Shown one piece after another: positions 16,966-25,536 of a stretch of 64,000 nt of DNA. The DNA lies in NCBI GenBank assembly GCA_963812965.1, contig CAWEXG010000007.1:1-64000 (forward strand), in the 5' to 3' direction. The notes beneath the pieces were generated by a model. It searched no databases. It worked only from the letters and a program-made list of their open reading frames with translations, and had not been told where the DNA came from. Origin of the DNA: DASXMT01 sp963812965. Its GTDB lineage: Bacteria > Actinomycetota > Acidimicrobiia > Acidimicrobiales > RAAP-2. Within the stretch, counting starts at the first letter, position 1; every line of letters begins with the position of its first letter. Position numbers and translations under genes: made by a program.

Positions 16966-18402
16966 TTAGTTGTTGTGACCCGCAGGGTTGTCGACGGAGG
17001 TGCTGCTCCATGGCGACAGCGTTACGATGAAACGTGAACCGCCGTCGGGGTCCGTGGGTGACTCTGCTCTGACTGCTGCCCCCATCGCCGCTGCCAGTTC
17101 GGCGACGATGGACAGCCCGAGGCCTGAGCCGATCTGGCGGCTGGGTCCTCGGTCGGCTTGGTAGAAGCGCTCGAAGACCCGGGTGAGGTCTCCTGCTGCT
17201 ATTCCGGGTCCGTCATCTTGGACCACGATGTGCTGTGTGTTCGGGGTGCGAGGGTCGTTGGAGCCCAGCAGTGACACGGTGACCGTGGAACGGGCATAGG
17301 TGAACGCGTTCTCCATCAGGTTGGCCAACAGCTGGGCCAGCCGATCGGGATCGGCCGCTAAGGCCGCTACATCTGTCACATCAGCCGTCCCACCGGCGTC
17401 GCCGTGCGGCACGTTCACCACCAGGTCCAGCCGGCTCTTTTCGGCGAGCGGACGGAATCCCTCTGCGGTCATGCTGACCACGTCGGCTCCGTTGGTCGGG
17501 CGGATCTGCATGGACAGCTGTCGTGCCTCGAGCTTGGCCAAGTCGAGCAAGTCACCGACCAGACGTTCCAGTCGGTGGGATTCGGCGATGATCACCTCGG
17601 CTGCCTGCGACGTGTCGTCGATAGCACCGTCCATGATGGCTTCGGCGAAACCCCGAATCGACGTCAGCGGTGTGCGAAGGTCGTGGGACACCGATAAGAG
17701 GAGATGACGTTCTCGATCTCGGCCGTCGGCCAGGCTCTGAGCCATGACGTTGATCGAGCTGGCGAGCGAGGAGAACTCCGTGTAGTCGCTCTCTCGTACG
17801 GACACCCGGCTCTGCAGGTCCCCGGACGCAATTCGTCCGGTGACCTCCATCGCCTCGATCAGCGGTCGAGACATCCGTCGGCTCATCTGCCACGCCACCA
17901 GAGCGGCGATGAGGAGCGTCAACCCTCCGGCGACGATGAAGTAGACCCAACTTGGGCCCAGGTCTCCCACTTGGCGGGTCAGGAGAATGGCCACTTGACC
18001 TCCGACACGGAGATCGGCCCGCTCTTTGAGGGTCAAGGTCACTGGGGCAGCGGCGTAGACCAGGTTTCCGCTACGGCCAGAGACGGTCTCACCATCCAGA
18101 AGGCTGTTCCCGTTCAGGTCGGCGGCCGAGATACCTGACGGCAGCGCCGAGACCACCACCCCCTGCGTGTTGACCTTGATGAACCTGGCGTCTTCCAGAT
18201 GGAGGACGCGACGAACGACTCGGAGCGCTGCCAGCGACTGGGTGTGACTGGTTCCTGACGTGAGCGATTGCGCCTCGGTGACGAGCTGCTGTGTGGCCTG
18301 GTTGCGGGCCGAGTTGCGCGTCAAGATCAGGCTTCCGGCGCCGGCGACCAGGAGCACACCGGCGACCAACCCCACCAGAGCCATCATCAGTCGTTGTCTC
18401 AT
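16966..18402 (-). CDS. Sensor histidine kinase
   Basis: A 478-residue membrane kinase: TM1 at residues 8-28, an extracytoplasmic region of about 120 residues, TM2 at about 150-172, HAMP to about 228, HisKA with LLSVSHDLRTPLTSIRGF (phosphorylated His), and HATPase with LLANLMENAFTYA (N box), DDGPGIAAGD (G1) and GSGLGLSIVAELA (G2). It lies 29 bases downstream of the response regulator gene. The signal sensed is not evident. Confidence 0.92.
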   Translation of the reverse strand: MRQRLMMALVGLVAGVLLVAGAGSLILTRNSARNQATQQLVTEAQSLTSGTSHTQSLAALRVVRRVLHLEDARFIKVNTQGVVVSALPSGISAADLNGNSLLDGETVSGRSGNLVYAAAPVTLTLKERADLRVGGQVAILLTRQVGDLGPSWVYFIVAGGLTLLIAALVAWQMSRRMSRPLIEAMEVTGRIASGDLQSRVSVRESDYTEFSSLASSINVMAQSLADGRDRERHLLLSVSHDLRTPLTSIRGFAEAIMDGAIDDTSQAAEVIIAESHRLERLVGDLLDLAKLEARQLSMQIRPTNGADVVSMTAEGFRPLAEKSRLDLVVNVPHGDAGGTADVTDVAALAADPDRLAQLLANLMENAFTYARSTVTVSLLGSNDPRTPNTQHIVVQDDGPGIAAGDLTRVFERFYQADRGPSRQIGSGLGLSIVAELAAAMGAAVRAESPTDPDGGSRFIVTLSPWSSTSVDNPAGHNN

Positions 18403-18431
18403 ACCGCCTCTCTCCTCACCGAGTGCTCGCT

Positions 18432-19109
18432 TCAGCCCAATCGATAGCCAACGCCCCAGACCGTGGCCAAGGGAAGACTGTCGCCCAGTTTCTTGCGCAG
18501 TTGACCGACATGGACGTCAACGGTCCGCTCATCTCCGTACCAGTTGGTGCCCCATACGGCATCGAGGAGTTGCTGACGACTCAGCGCCAAACCGATGTTG
18601 TGGGTCAGGAAGGCGAGAAGGTCGAACTCTCGAGTGGTCAAGGAAACCACGGCGCCGGCCCAACGAACTTCTCTGCGACGCAGGTCCACTTCGATATCGC
18701 CCAATGAAACGATCTCTTGCTGCTGAGGCTCATTGCTCGTTCGGCGAAGAATGGCATGCACCCGGGCTACCAATTCTCGCGGCGAGAACGGCTTCACCAG
18801 ATAGTCATCCGCACCAAGTTCAAGTCCGAGGATTCGGTCGACTTCGTTATCCCGTGCAGTCAGGAAGAGTATGGGGATGCTGTTCTTCGCTCGTATCTCT
18901 CGACAGACGTCGAAACCATCTCGCCGGCCAGGAAGTCCGACATCGAGAATGACGAAGACAGGAGGTTCTCGTGTGATCAGCGCAAGACCTTCGTCACCGT
19001 CGTGGGCCAGCAGGACGCGAAAACCGTCTTTGCGTAGGTACAGATCGACGAGATCGGCAATATGAGGATCGTCCTCGATGACGATAATGGTGCCGGCTTG
19101 AACGTTCAT
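18432..19109 (-). CDS. OmpR/PhoB-type response regulator
   Basis: A 225-residue regulator. The receiver domain has the acidic pair in VIEDDPHIA, the phosphorylated Asp in VILDVGLPG, Thr in LFLTARD and Lys in YLVKPFSP. The winged-helix C terminus has SLTTREFDLLAFL and GDERTVDVHVGQLRKKLGD. The ATG at 19109 has GGAG five bases upstream; an upstream extension is unlikely. It precedes the kinase in the same operon and diverges from a secreted-protein gene whose upstream region carries repeated motifs, a plausible target. Confidence 0.92.
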   Translation of the reverse strand: MNVQAGTIIVIEDDPHIADLVDLYLRKDGFRVLLAHDGDEGLALITREPPVFVILDVGLPGRRDGFDVCREIRAKNSIPILFLTARDNEVDRILGLELGADDYLVKPFSPRELVARVHAILRRTSNEPQQQEIVSLGDIEVDLRRREVRWAGAVVSLTTREFDLLAFLTHNIGLALSRQQLLDAVWGTNWYGDERTVDVHVGQLRKKLGDSLPLATVWGVGYRLG

Positions 19110-19162
19110 CGGCTCCAGCCTGGCACTTCTAAGGCCCACTGTGATCCTGGTTGCGGATTCCT

Positions 19163-19214
19163 TACAGAATCCTCATATCTACCGTACAGAAGGATCATGA
19201 ATTCGCTTCATGAT
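19163..19214. promoter_or_regulatory. Repeated motifs upstream of the secreted protein gene
   Basis: Two copies of TACAGAA (19163-19169 and 19185-19191) stand 22 bases apart, two helical turns, as often seen for OmpR-type regulators. Just downstream is a perfect inverted repeat ATCATGAA-TTCGC-TTCATGAT (19194-19214). Both lie between the divergent regulator gene and the secreted protein gene. Binding by the neighbouring regulator is inference. Confidence 0.4.
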
Positions 19215-19250
19215 GGGGAGATCAACGGGATTCCCGTCAAAGGAGCACAC

Positions 19251-19946
19251 ATGTCGAAGAGAACAATATTGGTGAGCGCAGTTGCCTTGGCGTCGGTAGC
19301 AACCGTGGGTCTTACGGCCGCCCCTGCTGGGGCAGCTACTCCGTCGACCACGCAGAGCCTGTCATCAATACAGGCCAAGGCCGCAGCGGCCATCACCCTG
19401 CGAGTGAACCATCTCAACGCCGCTGTCAGCAAGGTCAATGCCGACAGCAAGCTTGGTTCCGACGCGGCGGGGCTGGTGACATACCTGCAGGCAGATATCC
19501 CAGGACTGCAGCAGCTCGGTCAGAAGATCGCCACAGACACCAGCGTGACCGAGGCAAGCGCCGATGCACGGACTATCGGTACCAACTACCGAGTGTTCAG
19601 GCTGGTGATTCCCGCTGCCCGATTGGCGGCCGAGAGCTATGAGATCGATAACAACGTGGTTCCTAAGCTGAATGCCGCTTCCACCAAAGCAGCCAGCTAC
19701 GAGAATTCGAGTAATCAAGCCACGGTGGCGCCGCTTCTGGCGGATCTGAACAGTCAGATCAGTACAGTCACGAGCTCGACCTCAGGCGTCGCCACGACGG
19801 TGCTGGGGTATACGCCTGTACAGTGGAATGCCAACCGTGCCCTGCTCGCTCCTTCGAAGTCCGCAGTGCAGTCGGCCCGCACCTCCATCAAGAAGGCAAG
19901 GTCCGATCTCCGGCAGATCCGGGCAGCGGTCAAGGCATCCCGTTAG
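19251..19946 (+). CDS. Secreted helical protein of unknown function
   Basis: A 231-residue protein with a clear Sec signal peptide (MSKRTILVSAVALASVATVG, cleavage near AGA-ATP). The mature part is Ala/Ser/Thr-rich and mostly helical (IQAKAAAAITLRVNHLNAA, ARTSIKKARSDLRQIRA), with no known domain or enzyme motif. The ATG at 19251 has AAGGAG six bases upstream. Divergent from the two-component operon and probably under its control. Confidence 0.75.
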   Translation: MSKRTILVSAVALASVATVGLTAAPAGAATPSTTQSLSSIQAKAAAAITLRVNHLNAAVSKVNADSKLGSDAAGLVTYLQADIPGLQQLGQKIATDTSVTEASADARTIGTNYRVFRLVIPAARLAAESYEIDNNVVPKLNAASTKAASYENSSNQATVAPLLADLNSQISTVTSSTSGVATTVLGYTPVQWNANRALLAPSKSAVQSARTSIKKARSDLRQIRAAVKASR

Positions 19947-19968
19947 ACCCTTCGCAAACCCTCGGTAA

Positions 19969-20009
19969 CGCCCCCTGAGTTGCTTCCTTCGGGCAGCGCT
20001 CAGGGGGCG
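19969..20009 (+). terminator. Hairpin terminator
   Basis: Perfect 11-bp stem CGCCCCCTGAG / CTCAGGGGGCG with a 19-base loop, 23 bases after the secreted-protein stop. There is no T run, as is common in high-GC Actinobacteria. Confidence 0.6.
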
Positions 20010-20039
20010 CATGCCTCTTGTCGGTAGTAGCCTCTCAGC

Positions 20040-20435
20040 GTGGCTCTCAGTGATGAGAAGTACATGCTGCTTACAACCTTTCGCCGTGACGGAAGACCGG
20101 TGGCGACACCGGTGTGGGTCGTGGCGCTCGATGACGGCAAGGTCGGATTCTGGACCAGCTCAGGCTCGGGAAAAGCAAAGCGGTTGGCACACACGGAGAG
20201 GGTTACCGTGCAGCCCTGCGACGCTCGCGGTCGGGTCAAAGAGGGGACATCGGCAGTCGACGCGACGGCGCAACTCGTCACCGGCTCCGAGTTCGATGGG
20301 ATTCGAGAAAGAGTCGTCGCCAAGTACGGCTTCATGACCAAGATCACCAAGTTTCTCGGAACGCTTGGTGGGATCGTGAAGGGAAAGCGGATCCCCTATG
20401 GCGACCGCGGCGTGATCGTCACCCCGACGATCTGA
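20040..20435 (+). CDS. PPOX-class F420-dependent oxidoreductase
   Basis: A 131-residue protein of the pyridoxamine-phosphate-oxidase-like split barrel: KYMLLTTFRRDGRPVATPVW, then GFWTSSGSGKAKRLAHTERV, TVQPCDARGRV and RVVAKYGFMTKI. This is the TIGR03666-like group that uses F420 or FMN. The GTG start at 20040 follows the terminator by 30 bases without a Shine-Dalgarno sequence, so the mRNA may be leaderless. The substrate is unknown. Confidence 0.85.
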   Translation: MALSDEKYMLLTTFRRDGRPVATPVWVVALDDGKVGFWTSSGSGKAKRLAHTERVTVQPCDARGRVKEGTSAVDATAQLVTGSEFDGIRERVVAKYGFMTKITKFLGTLGGIVKGKRIPYGDRGVIVTPTI

Positions 20436-20504
20436 ACTCGATCCAGTAGCGACGAGGGCAGGAAAACCTCCCGTTGAAACCGCCAGATGTTGTACGTTGC
20501 TGTC

Positions 20505-20756
20505 GTGTCTGACTACGTGATCCCCGAACCCGAACCCAAGGAGATCGACGAGAAGTTGTCGATCGAATTGCGCCACCTCGCTTCGAATGCAGTGCTGAAG
20601 GGCAAACCTTCAGGCGAGGAGAAGTGCGAGAACTGTCGGTACTACCTTGAGCCGTACAACGAGATCTCGTACTGCTGGCACCCGAAGCTGCGTGTCCTCG
20701 TCGGCTCCGAATGGTGGTGCCAGTGGTGGGATGCCATTCCCGAGGACGGATCGTAA
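20505..20756 (+). CDS. Small four-Cys Trp-rich protein, HiPIP-like spacing
   Basis: About 83 residues. The conserved half is CENCRYY, then YCWHPKLR, then WWCQWWD: four Cys in the order CxxC-C-C with aromatic neighbours. The spacing resembles high-potential iron-sulfur proteins, which bind one 4Fe-4S cluster, though no signal peptide is present. The start could be GTG at 20505 or ATG at 20487; neither has a good ribosome binding site. A cytoplasmic iron-sulfur or zinc protein is the best guess. Confidence 0.6.
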   Translation: MSDYVIPEPEPKEIDEKLSIELRHLASNAVLKGKPSGEEKCENCRYYLEPYNEISYCWHPKLRVLVGSEWWCQWWDAIPEDGS

Positions 20757-20987
20757 GACCCAATAGCCCTCTCGCCATCGGCTCACCGTCAAAGAGGGAT
20801 CCCGCTGTTCGTATCCGTCGCCGGCGTTCGACAACACCCTGCTCGATGTAGTCCAAGCTATCGAGGGCAACGAAACCTTCTTCCAGTGCACGGAGATCCG
20901 GCGCCGGAGCCGTCGCGCGTGGCTGTGCGTATCTATACGCCGACGTGCGGGATCACCGCAACGATCCCACTCAAAACGATGATGGGC

Positions 20988-22757
20988 TCAACGATCCCCC
21001 TCCGACGTGGGGCCGACCAACAGATCCTTCACTGGGGTATCAGCGTTGTTGGCGAGCCCCTGCAGTAGACGGAAAAACGTCTCGGTGTAGTCCTTCGAAT
21101 CACGTTCGAATGGCATCCGCTCCGCCGCCCTGTCGACCATCGCCCGTCGGTCCGCTCCCGGCATGGATAGCAGCCGATCGAGAGCGGTGGTCAATGCCCC
21201 GATGTCCGATGAGGGATAGATGATGCCGGTCTTCCCGTCGTGAATCAGTTCCGACGTACCACCGGCATCGGATGCCAACACAGGCACCCTGTGTGCGATT
21301 GCCTCGATAATCGAACGTGGTAGGGACTCCCGATCCGAGCTCAGGACGAAGGCGTCGGCCATGACGAGCCAAGGCGTAACGTGCGGGGTCAACGGTATGA
21401 GGAAGGTCTGCTCTTCCAGGCCGAGCACATTGGCCAGTTGGCGCAGAGCTGCGGCGTACCAGCTGTCGTCTGCACCTACGAAGGCGACACGGATATCGGG
21501 ATGCTGTTCGGCAAGTCGGGCGACAGCGATGAGCAGGTTGCTCTGCGCTTTCCGGGGCTCAGTCGTGGCCACCGAGACAAGGAGCGTAGCGCCCTCGGGA
21601 ATTCCGTGGTTGGCGCGTAGTGTGTCGCGATCACAGGCCGCCCGTTCTGCGGCGATCGTGGCAAGTGACACTCCGTAGTCGATCCGGAAGAATCGGTCTT
21701 CATCGCCCTGAGGCAGAAAAATGTCACGCGTTGCGTCTGCAACGAAGCAACCGGCCGTCGTCTGGGCCAGGGCGGCCAAGGCCCGTTCCCGGATGTGAGA
21801 GTCGATGTTCGTTCTGCCGAACGCAGCGGCGAGGAAGTGATTGAAACTGAAGTGCTCATGGATGGCGAAGACCGTCGGGATGTCGCACCTGCGGGCCGCA
21901 TCGATTCCGATGAACGCCCCCAGGGTATTGACGAGTGCCACGTTGGTGCCGGTATCACTTGCGATGAGTGCCAACTCCCTAACTTTGGACTCGTACAGTG
22001 CAGCTTCATGCGGAAAATGCCCGATGAGATGGACCTCGGCGCCTGCTGCTTCGAGTTGGTGTCGTAATGGTCCATCGAATGGTGTAACCACCGTGCACCG
22101 TGTGTCGGGCTCCGCAAGGACCTTGCTCAAGATCTCCTGTAGCCACAACTGCGCTCCACCGAGGTTGAGTTGGTGGGTGACGACCAGCAAGTTGATTCCG
22201 CGTTGCGGCCGACGTTTCCGGACGGAGGTGACCGAACGGGCGGCGAGAATCCCTGCCCAATGCACGTCGGTGACCTCTGAGGCAAATGGCCCGACGACAA
22301 TGGTCCGTTGGCCGAGTGTGGTTCGTCCGTCCGCGCCAACGACATCGACATGTACGGTGATCTCGGTCCCTGGTTCATAGTTGGCCAGATCGACTATGTA
22401 CAGGAAACCCGAGAGAAAAAACGTCTCGTCGCCGAGCGCCAATGTGACGTCGGGACGCTCAACGCAGAAGAGCGAGGCAAGATTGGCCGAGCCGTTGTTT
22501 ACCCGCACCTCTACCCGATCGACGCGCAATACCGGTCCGACCCATCCGGAGACTATGGCGACGCCGCCGTCCTCCACTGATCCGTCCCCTGGGGCATCGA
22601 GAGTACCGATCGTCGCCTTGCTGGGTGCTCCGCGGACCTCAACTGCGAGAGACGACCTGGCGTCGGAGATGCTCGCCGTGCCGGGAGCCTCGGTCGCGGC
22701 GAGAGCGTGGAGTGAACTCTGGATCCGTTGGGTGAGACGCCGGGCGCTTGTCAGCAT
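20988..22757 (-). CDS. GT4-type glycosyltransferase with N-terminal beta domain
   Basis: About 589 residues from the ATG at 22757. Residues 1-180 form a beta-rich domain (VSGWVGPVLRVDRVEVRVN) also seen in other actinobacterial glycan genes. From about 185 it is a GT-B fold: NLLVVTHQLNLGGAQLWLQE, AIHEHFSFNHFLAAA and, in the C lobe, LLVSVATTEPRKAQSNLL, FVLSSDRESLPRSIIEAIA and the nucleotide-sugar segment VLASDAGGTSELI. It lies 91 bases after the larger glycosyltransferase gene on the same strand and probably works with it on a surface polysaccharide. Donor and acceptor are unknown. Confidence 0.85.
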   Translation of the reverse strand: MLTSARRLTQRIQSSLHALAATEAPGTASISDARSSLAVEVRGAPSKATIGTLDAPGDGSVEDGGVAIVSGWVGPVLRVDRVEVRVNNGSANLASLFCVERPDVTLALGDETFFLSGFLYIVDLANYEPGTEITVHVDVVGADGRTTLGQRTIVVGPFASEVTDVHWAGILAARSVTSVRKRRPQRGINLLVVTHQLNLGGAQLWLQEILSKVLAEPDTRCTVVTPFDGPLRHQLEAAGAEVHLIGHFPHEAALYESKVRELALIASDTGTNVALVNTLGAFIGIDAARRCDIPTVFAIHEHFSFNHFLAAAFGRTNIDSHIRERALAALAQTTAGCFVADATRDIFLPQGDEDRFFRIDYGVSLATIAAERAACDRDTLRANHGIPEGATLLVSVATTEPRKAQSNLLIAVARLAEQHPDIRVAFVGADDSWYAAALRQLANVLGLEEQTFLIPLTPHVTPWLVMADAFVLSSDRESLPRSIIEAIAHRVPVLASDAGGTSELIHDGKTGIIYPSSDIGALTTALDRLLSMPGADRRAMVDRAAERMPFERDSKDYTETFFRLLQGLANNADTPVKDLLVGPTSEGDR

Positions 22758-22848
22758 GGCCCGATGCAACCCAAGTGCATCGGTAGATGGTGGCACGTTG
22801 CCTTCGACAGAGCAACTAGGTGAATCCGACGCTGTATACCGGGAGCTT

Positions 22849-25299
22849 CTATACCTGGGCGACGCGCCACTGGGTGAGATCGTCACGGATCGAATCATGA
22901 AGACGGTGCATTTCGACCGGGTCACGATGGCGCTGGGCACGCTCACGAAGCGCCTCCCGAGCGGTAGCGATATCTGAACCTCCTCGCGCCACTTCATGGA
23001 CGTGACGGATGATGTCGTCGGCGTTTCGATAGGTGCGCAAATGCTCGCCGACGATCTCGCGTGCTTCGGCGCGATCTGGCGCGATCACGATGGTTCCGCA
23101 CAGCATTGCCTCGATGATCGACATCGGATATCCCATGACCGAGTCGTCGTTCAGCGAGTAGACGAGCACCGACGCCCGTGCGATCTGGGCCAGGACTACC
23201 GGTCGTTGCACGCTGACACGAACGGTAATCGTGGGATCGCGGCCAGCAGCGAGCGATTCGACTTCCTCGGGAAGGTCTTCGATACCGTTCGACCGCGCCA
23301 GGATGATCTCGCGTTCGATGTCGGGCAGCTGTGCGAAGGCGTCGATGAGGAACGGGAACTCCTTCTTCGGTAGGCCGGCCGAGACAGACAGCACCAGACT
23401 CCGGTCCACCGGGCTGGCGGGGATCAGTGTGCGGGGCCCGACGGTGGGAAGGAGGGGTTTGACGCCCTGAGGGAGCAGCGGGAGATGGTGGGGGTGCGCA
23501 TACAGCGCCACGCAGAGTGGATGCTCCAGGAGGCGTCCCGCCAGCTCCCTGTCGACATCAAAGGAGTGCACCCGGCAGACGAACGGCATCCCGAGCCGCT
23601 CCATCAGTGGGATCTGGCCTTCCGCGTGCGTGGCCCAGTGCATAAGCACCACGTCCGGGTTCGCCTCGGCGATCGCCTCTTCGAAGTCCAGTCGGCAGGG
23701 CGGTGCGCTCTCGGCTTTCGACACGGCCTCGTGGACTGATGACGCTGTTACGACTGCGCCTGAGCCTTCGAGTGCGTCGATGTCTTCGCCGATATAGGTC
23801 TCGGAGATCACCGGGTACATAGCGCTATGGACATGCACACGCAACGGCCGTGTCGTGTGCGTCCGAGAGCGGACCCGGCGAACTGACTCAGATTGTTGGG
23901 GGATGTCGCTCACGCGGTCCGGTAGGACGGTGCGGTAGTAACAGGCCACCGCAGGCAGGGCCAATGGCGGAGCCTGAGTGAAAAGTCTCAGTGATTGGTC
24001 CCAGTCGAACGCAGCATTCAGCGACTCGTCGTAGCCGATGCCGCTGAACTCGGAGCGGAACGCAATGGTGTTTCGATCGATGTAGTTAGCCCGTTCGTGG
24101 CGGCTTCGATCGTACCGGGCGAACTCGAGCAGCGGTAACATGCCCGATCGCACCCCGCGCTGTGCACCCGGATCCTCGTTGATGCGTGCCCCGTAGAGCG
24201 CATTGACCTCAAGGTAGTGCGAGAAGGTCCAGACGATGCTCCGGAGCCATTCGCGGTGCATGAGATTGTCGTCGTCAAGAAAGGCGATGATGTCACCGCC
24301 AGCTGCTTTAAGGCCGATATTGTAAGCGGCACCAGCTCCTCGCCGCTCGGGCGTGCGAACGACTCGAACGCGGGGGTCGTCGATGGTGGCGAGGTACTCC
24401 CCGGTCTCCTCTTTGTCCGAGTCATTCATGATGATCAGCTCAAATCGCTGATAACTCTGACCGAGCACGGAGTCGATGGCTTCACGCAGCAGTGGGAGTC
24501 GATCCCGCGTGGCCAATGTCACCGACACCACCGGGCCCTCCTCGACCTCTGCTGCGTCGGCGATCCAGCTCATCACCGTTGGGACTTCCATCCGACTCAT
24601 GAGCGTGCCCACGATATCGAGCTCTGCCGATGCCGTTGGCGAGGCGTTGTCGAGCGGTTGGGCTCCGAAATTCGACAAGATCTTCACGCAAGAGCTGACC
24701 CACCGCTCGAGCGATTTGAGCCACTCGGTATGACCTTCAAGGGCGTCCGCCTGGCTCGTCACTACACCGTCGAGCCGGGCAACCGCCTGCTCGAGCTCTG
24801 TGAATCGGTCCGTTGGACGGGCATCTGTGTGACGGCTTGTCGGCTCGTCGTCGGATACGCTCAGTGTGATTCGATCCAACTCGATAGGCGCAACCGTTGG
24901 ATGGACCCACGCCGTGACAACGAGCGTCGCGGTGTCACTGACGGGTATCTCACTGAGATCCGCGATGAGATGCCATCCCGCGCCGGCGAGTGTTGCGTCG
25001 CCCAAAGCGGTCGCGACGTCTTCACGCCAGGGGTGACCGGTGGCCGCTCGTCCAACGAGTACTCCGTCCACATGCACCGCGACGGCGAGAGCAGGTTGAT
25101 CGCCGAATGCACTCCAACCGGATACGACGAGCGGACCCCGGGAGGCACTAGCTCCAGATTTCGGCTCATCGACCGAGCCGCGGAATTCGGGACCGGGTTC
25201 GCCAGTGCGGTGATGGCCGATCGGGGCGATTCGAACCCAATCCCGGAGCATGCGTAGCTCGCCGAGGCGATCGTTTGCCCATTGCCGACCAAACTTCAC
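22849..25299 (-). CDS. Bifunctional glycosyltransferase (GT2 plus GT4-like)
   Basis: An 816-residue protein. Residues 50-140 are a beta-rich domain like that in the next gene (VVSGWSAFGDQPALAVAVHV). A helical linker follows at 165-205. A GT-A/GT2 domain follows from about 255: VSVTLATRDRLPLLREAIDS, IIMNDSDKEETGEYL, and DxD in IIAFLDDDNLMHREWL. The last 300 residues are GT-B-like: VLSVSAGLPKKEFPFLIDAF, VLVYSLNDDSVMGYPMSIIE and AMLCGTIVIAPDRAEAREIV. Both catalytic modules look complete. The ATG at 25299 is the start. It is expected at the cytoplasmic face of the membrane, building a surface glycan with its neighbour. Confidence 0.85.
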   Translation of the reverse strand: MKFGRQWANDRLGELRMLRDWVRIAPIGHHRTGEPGPEFRGSVDEPKSGASASRGPLVVSGWSAFGDQPALAVAVHVDGVLVGRAATGHPWREDVATALGDATLAGAGWHLIADLSEIPVSDTATLVVTAWVHPTVAPIELDRITLSVSDDEPTSRHTDARPTDRFTELEQAVARLDGVVTSQADALEGHTEWLKSLERWVSSCVKILSNFGAQPLDNASPTASAELDIVGTLMSRMEVPTVMSWIADAAEVEEGPVVSVTLATRDRLPLLREAIDSVLGQSYQRFELIIMNDSDKEETGEYLATIDDPRVRVVRTPERRGAGAAYNIGLKAAGGDIIAFLDDDNLMHREWLRSIVWTFSHYLEVNALYGARINEDPGAQRGVRSGMLPLLEFARYDRSRHERANYIDRNTIAFRSEFSGIGYDESLNAAFDWDQSLRLFTQAPPLALPAVACYYRTVLPDRVSDIPQQSESVRRVRSRTHTTRPLRVHVHSAMYPVISETYIGEDIDALEGSGAVVTASSVHEAVSKAESAPPCRLDFEEAIAEANPDVVLMHWATHAEGQIPLMERLGMPFVCRVHSFDVDRELAGRLLEHPLCVALYAHPHHLPLLPQGVKPLLPTVGPRTLIPASPVDRSLVLSVSAGLPKKEFPFLIDAFAQLPDIEREIILARSNGIEDLPEEVESLAAGRDPTITVRVSVQRPVVLAQIARASVLVYSLNDDSVMGYPMSIIEAMLCGTIVIAPDRAEAREIVGEHLRTYRNADDIIRHVHEVARGGSDIATAREALRERAQRHRDPVEMHRLHDSIRDDLTQWRVAQV

Positions 25300-25408
25300 G
25301 CCGGTTGATCCTCGATCGTTCTGAACGAGCTGGCGCTGGGTGCCGTATCGTTCTGGCGTTCTCCGAGGTCGGGAGCGAGGTTCATCCGGGTTCGGCTTTC
25401 GTCAACAT

Positions 25409-25448
25409 TCCGCCATCTTTCCCAATTGTCCGCCATCTTTCCCAATTG
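25409..25448. repeat. Tandem 20-bp direct repeat
   Basis: The 20-base unit TCCGCCATCTTTCCCAATTG occurs twice back to back (25409-25428 and 25429-25448), followed by a partial ATTGCCCA. It lies 110 bases upstream of the bifunctional glycosyltransferase start and 88 bases beyond the 3' end of the permease. It could be a regulator site or the end of a lost mobile element. Confidence 0.7.
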
Positions 25449-25536
25449 ATTGCCCACGAGGCATCCTGATTCCTCGCCGCCGGCAGCTCCGCCCAGGTGG
25501 GCGATATCGATCGGTTGGGGCCAGAGCAGAGCTGTG

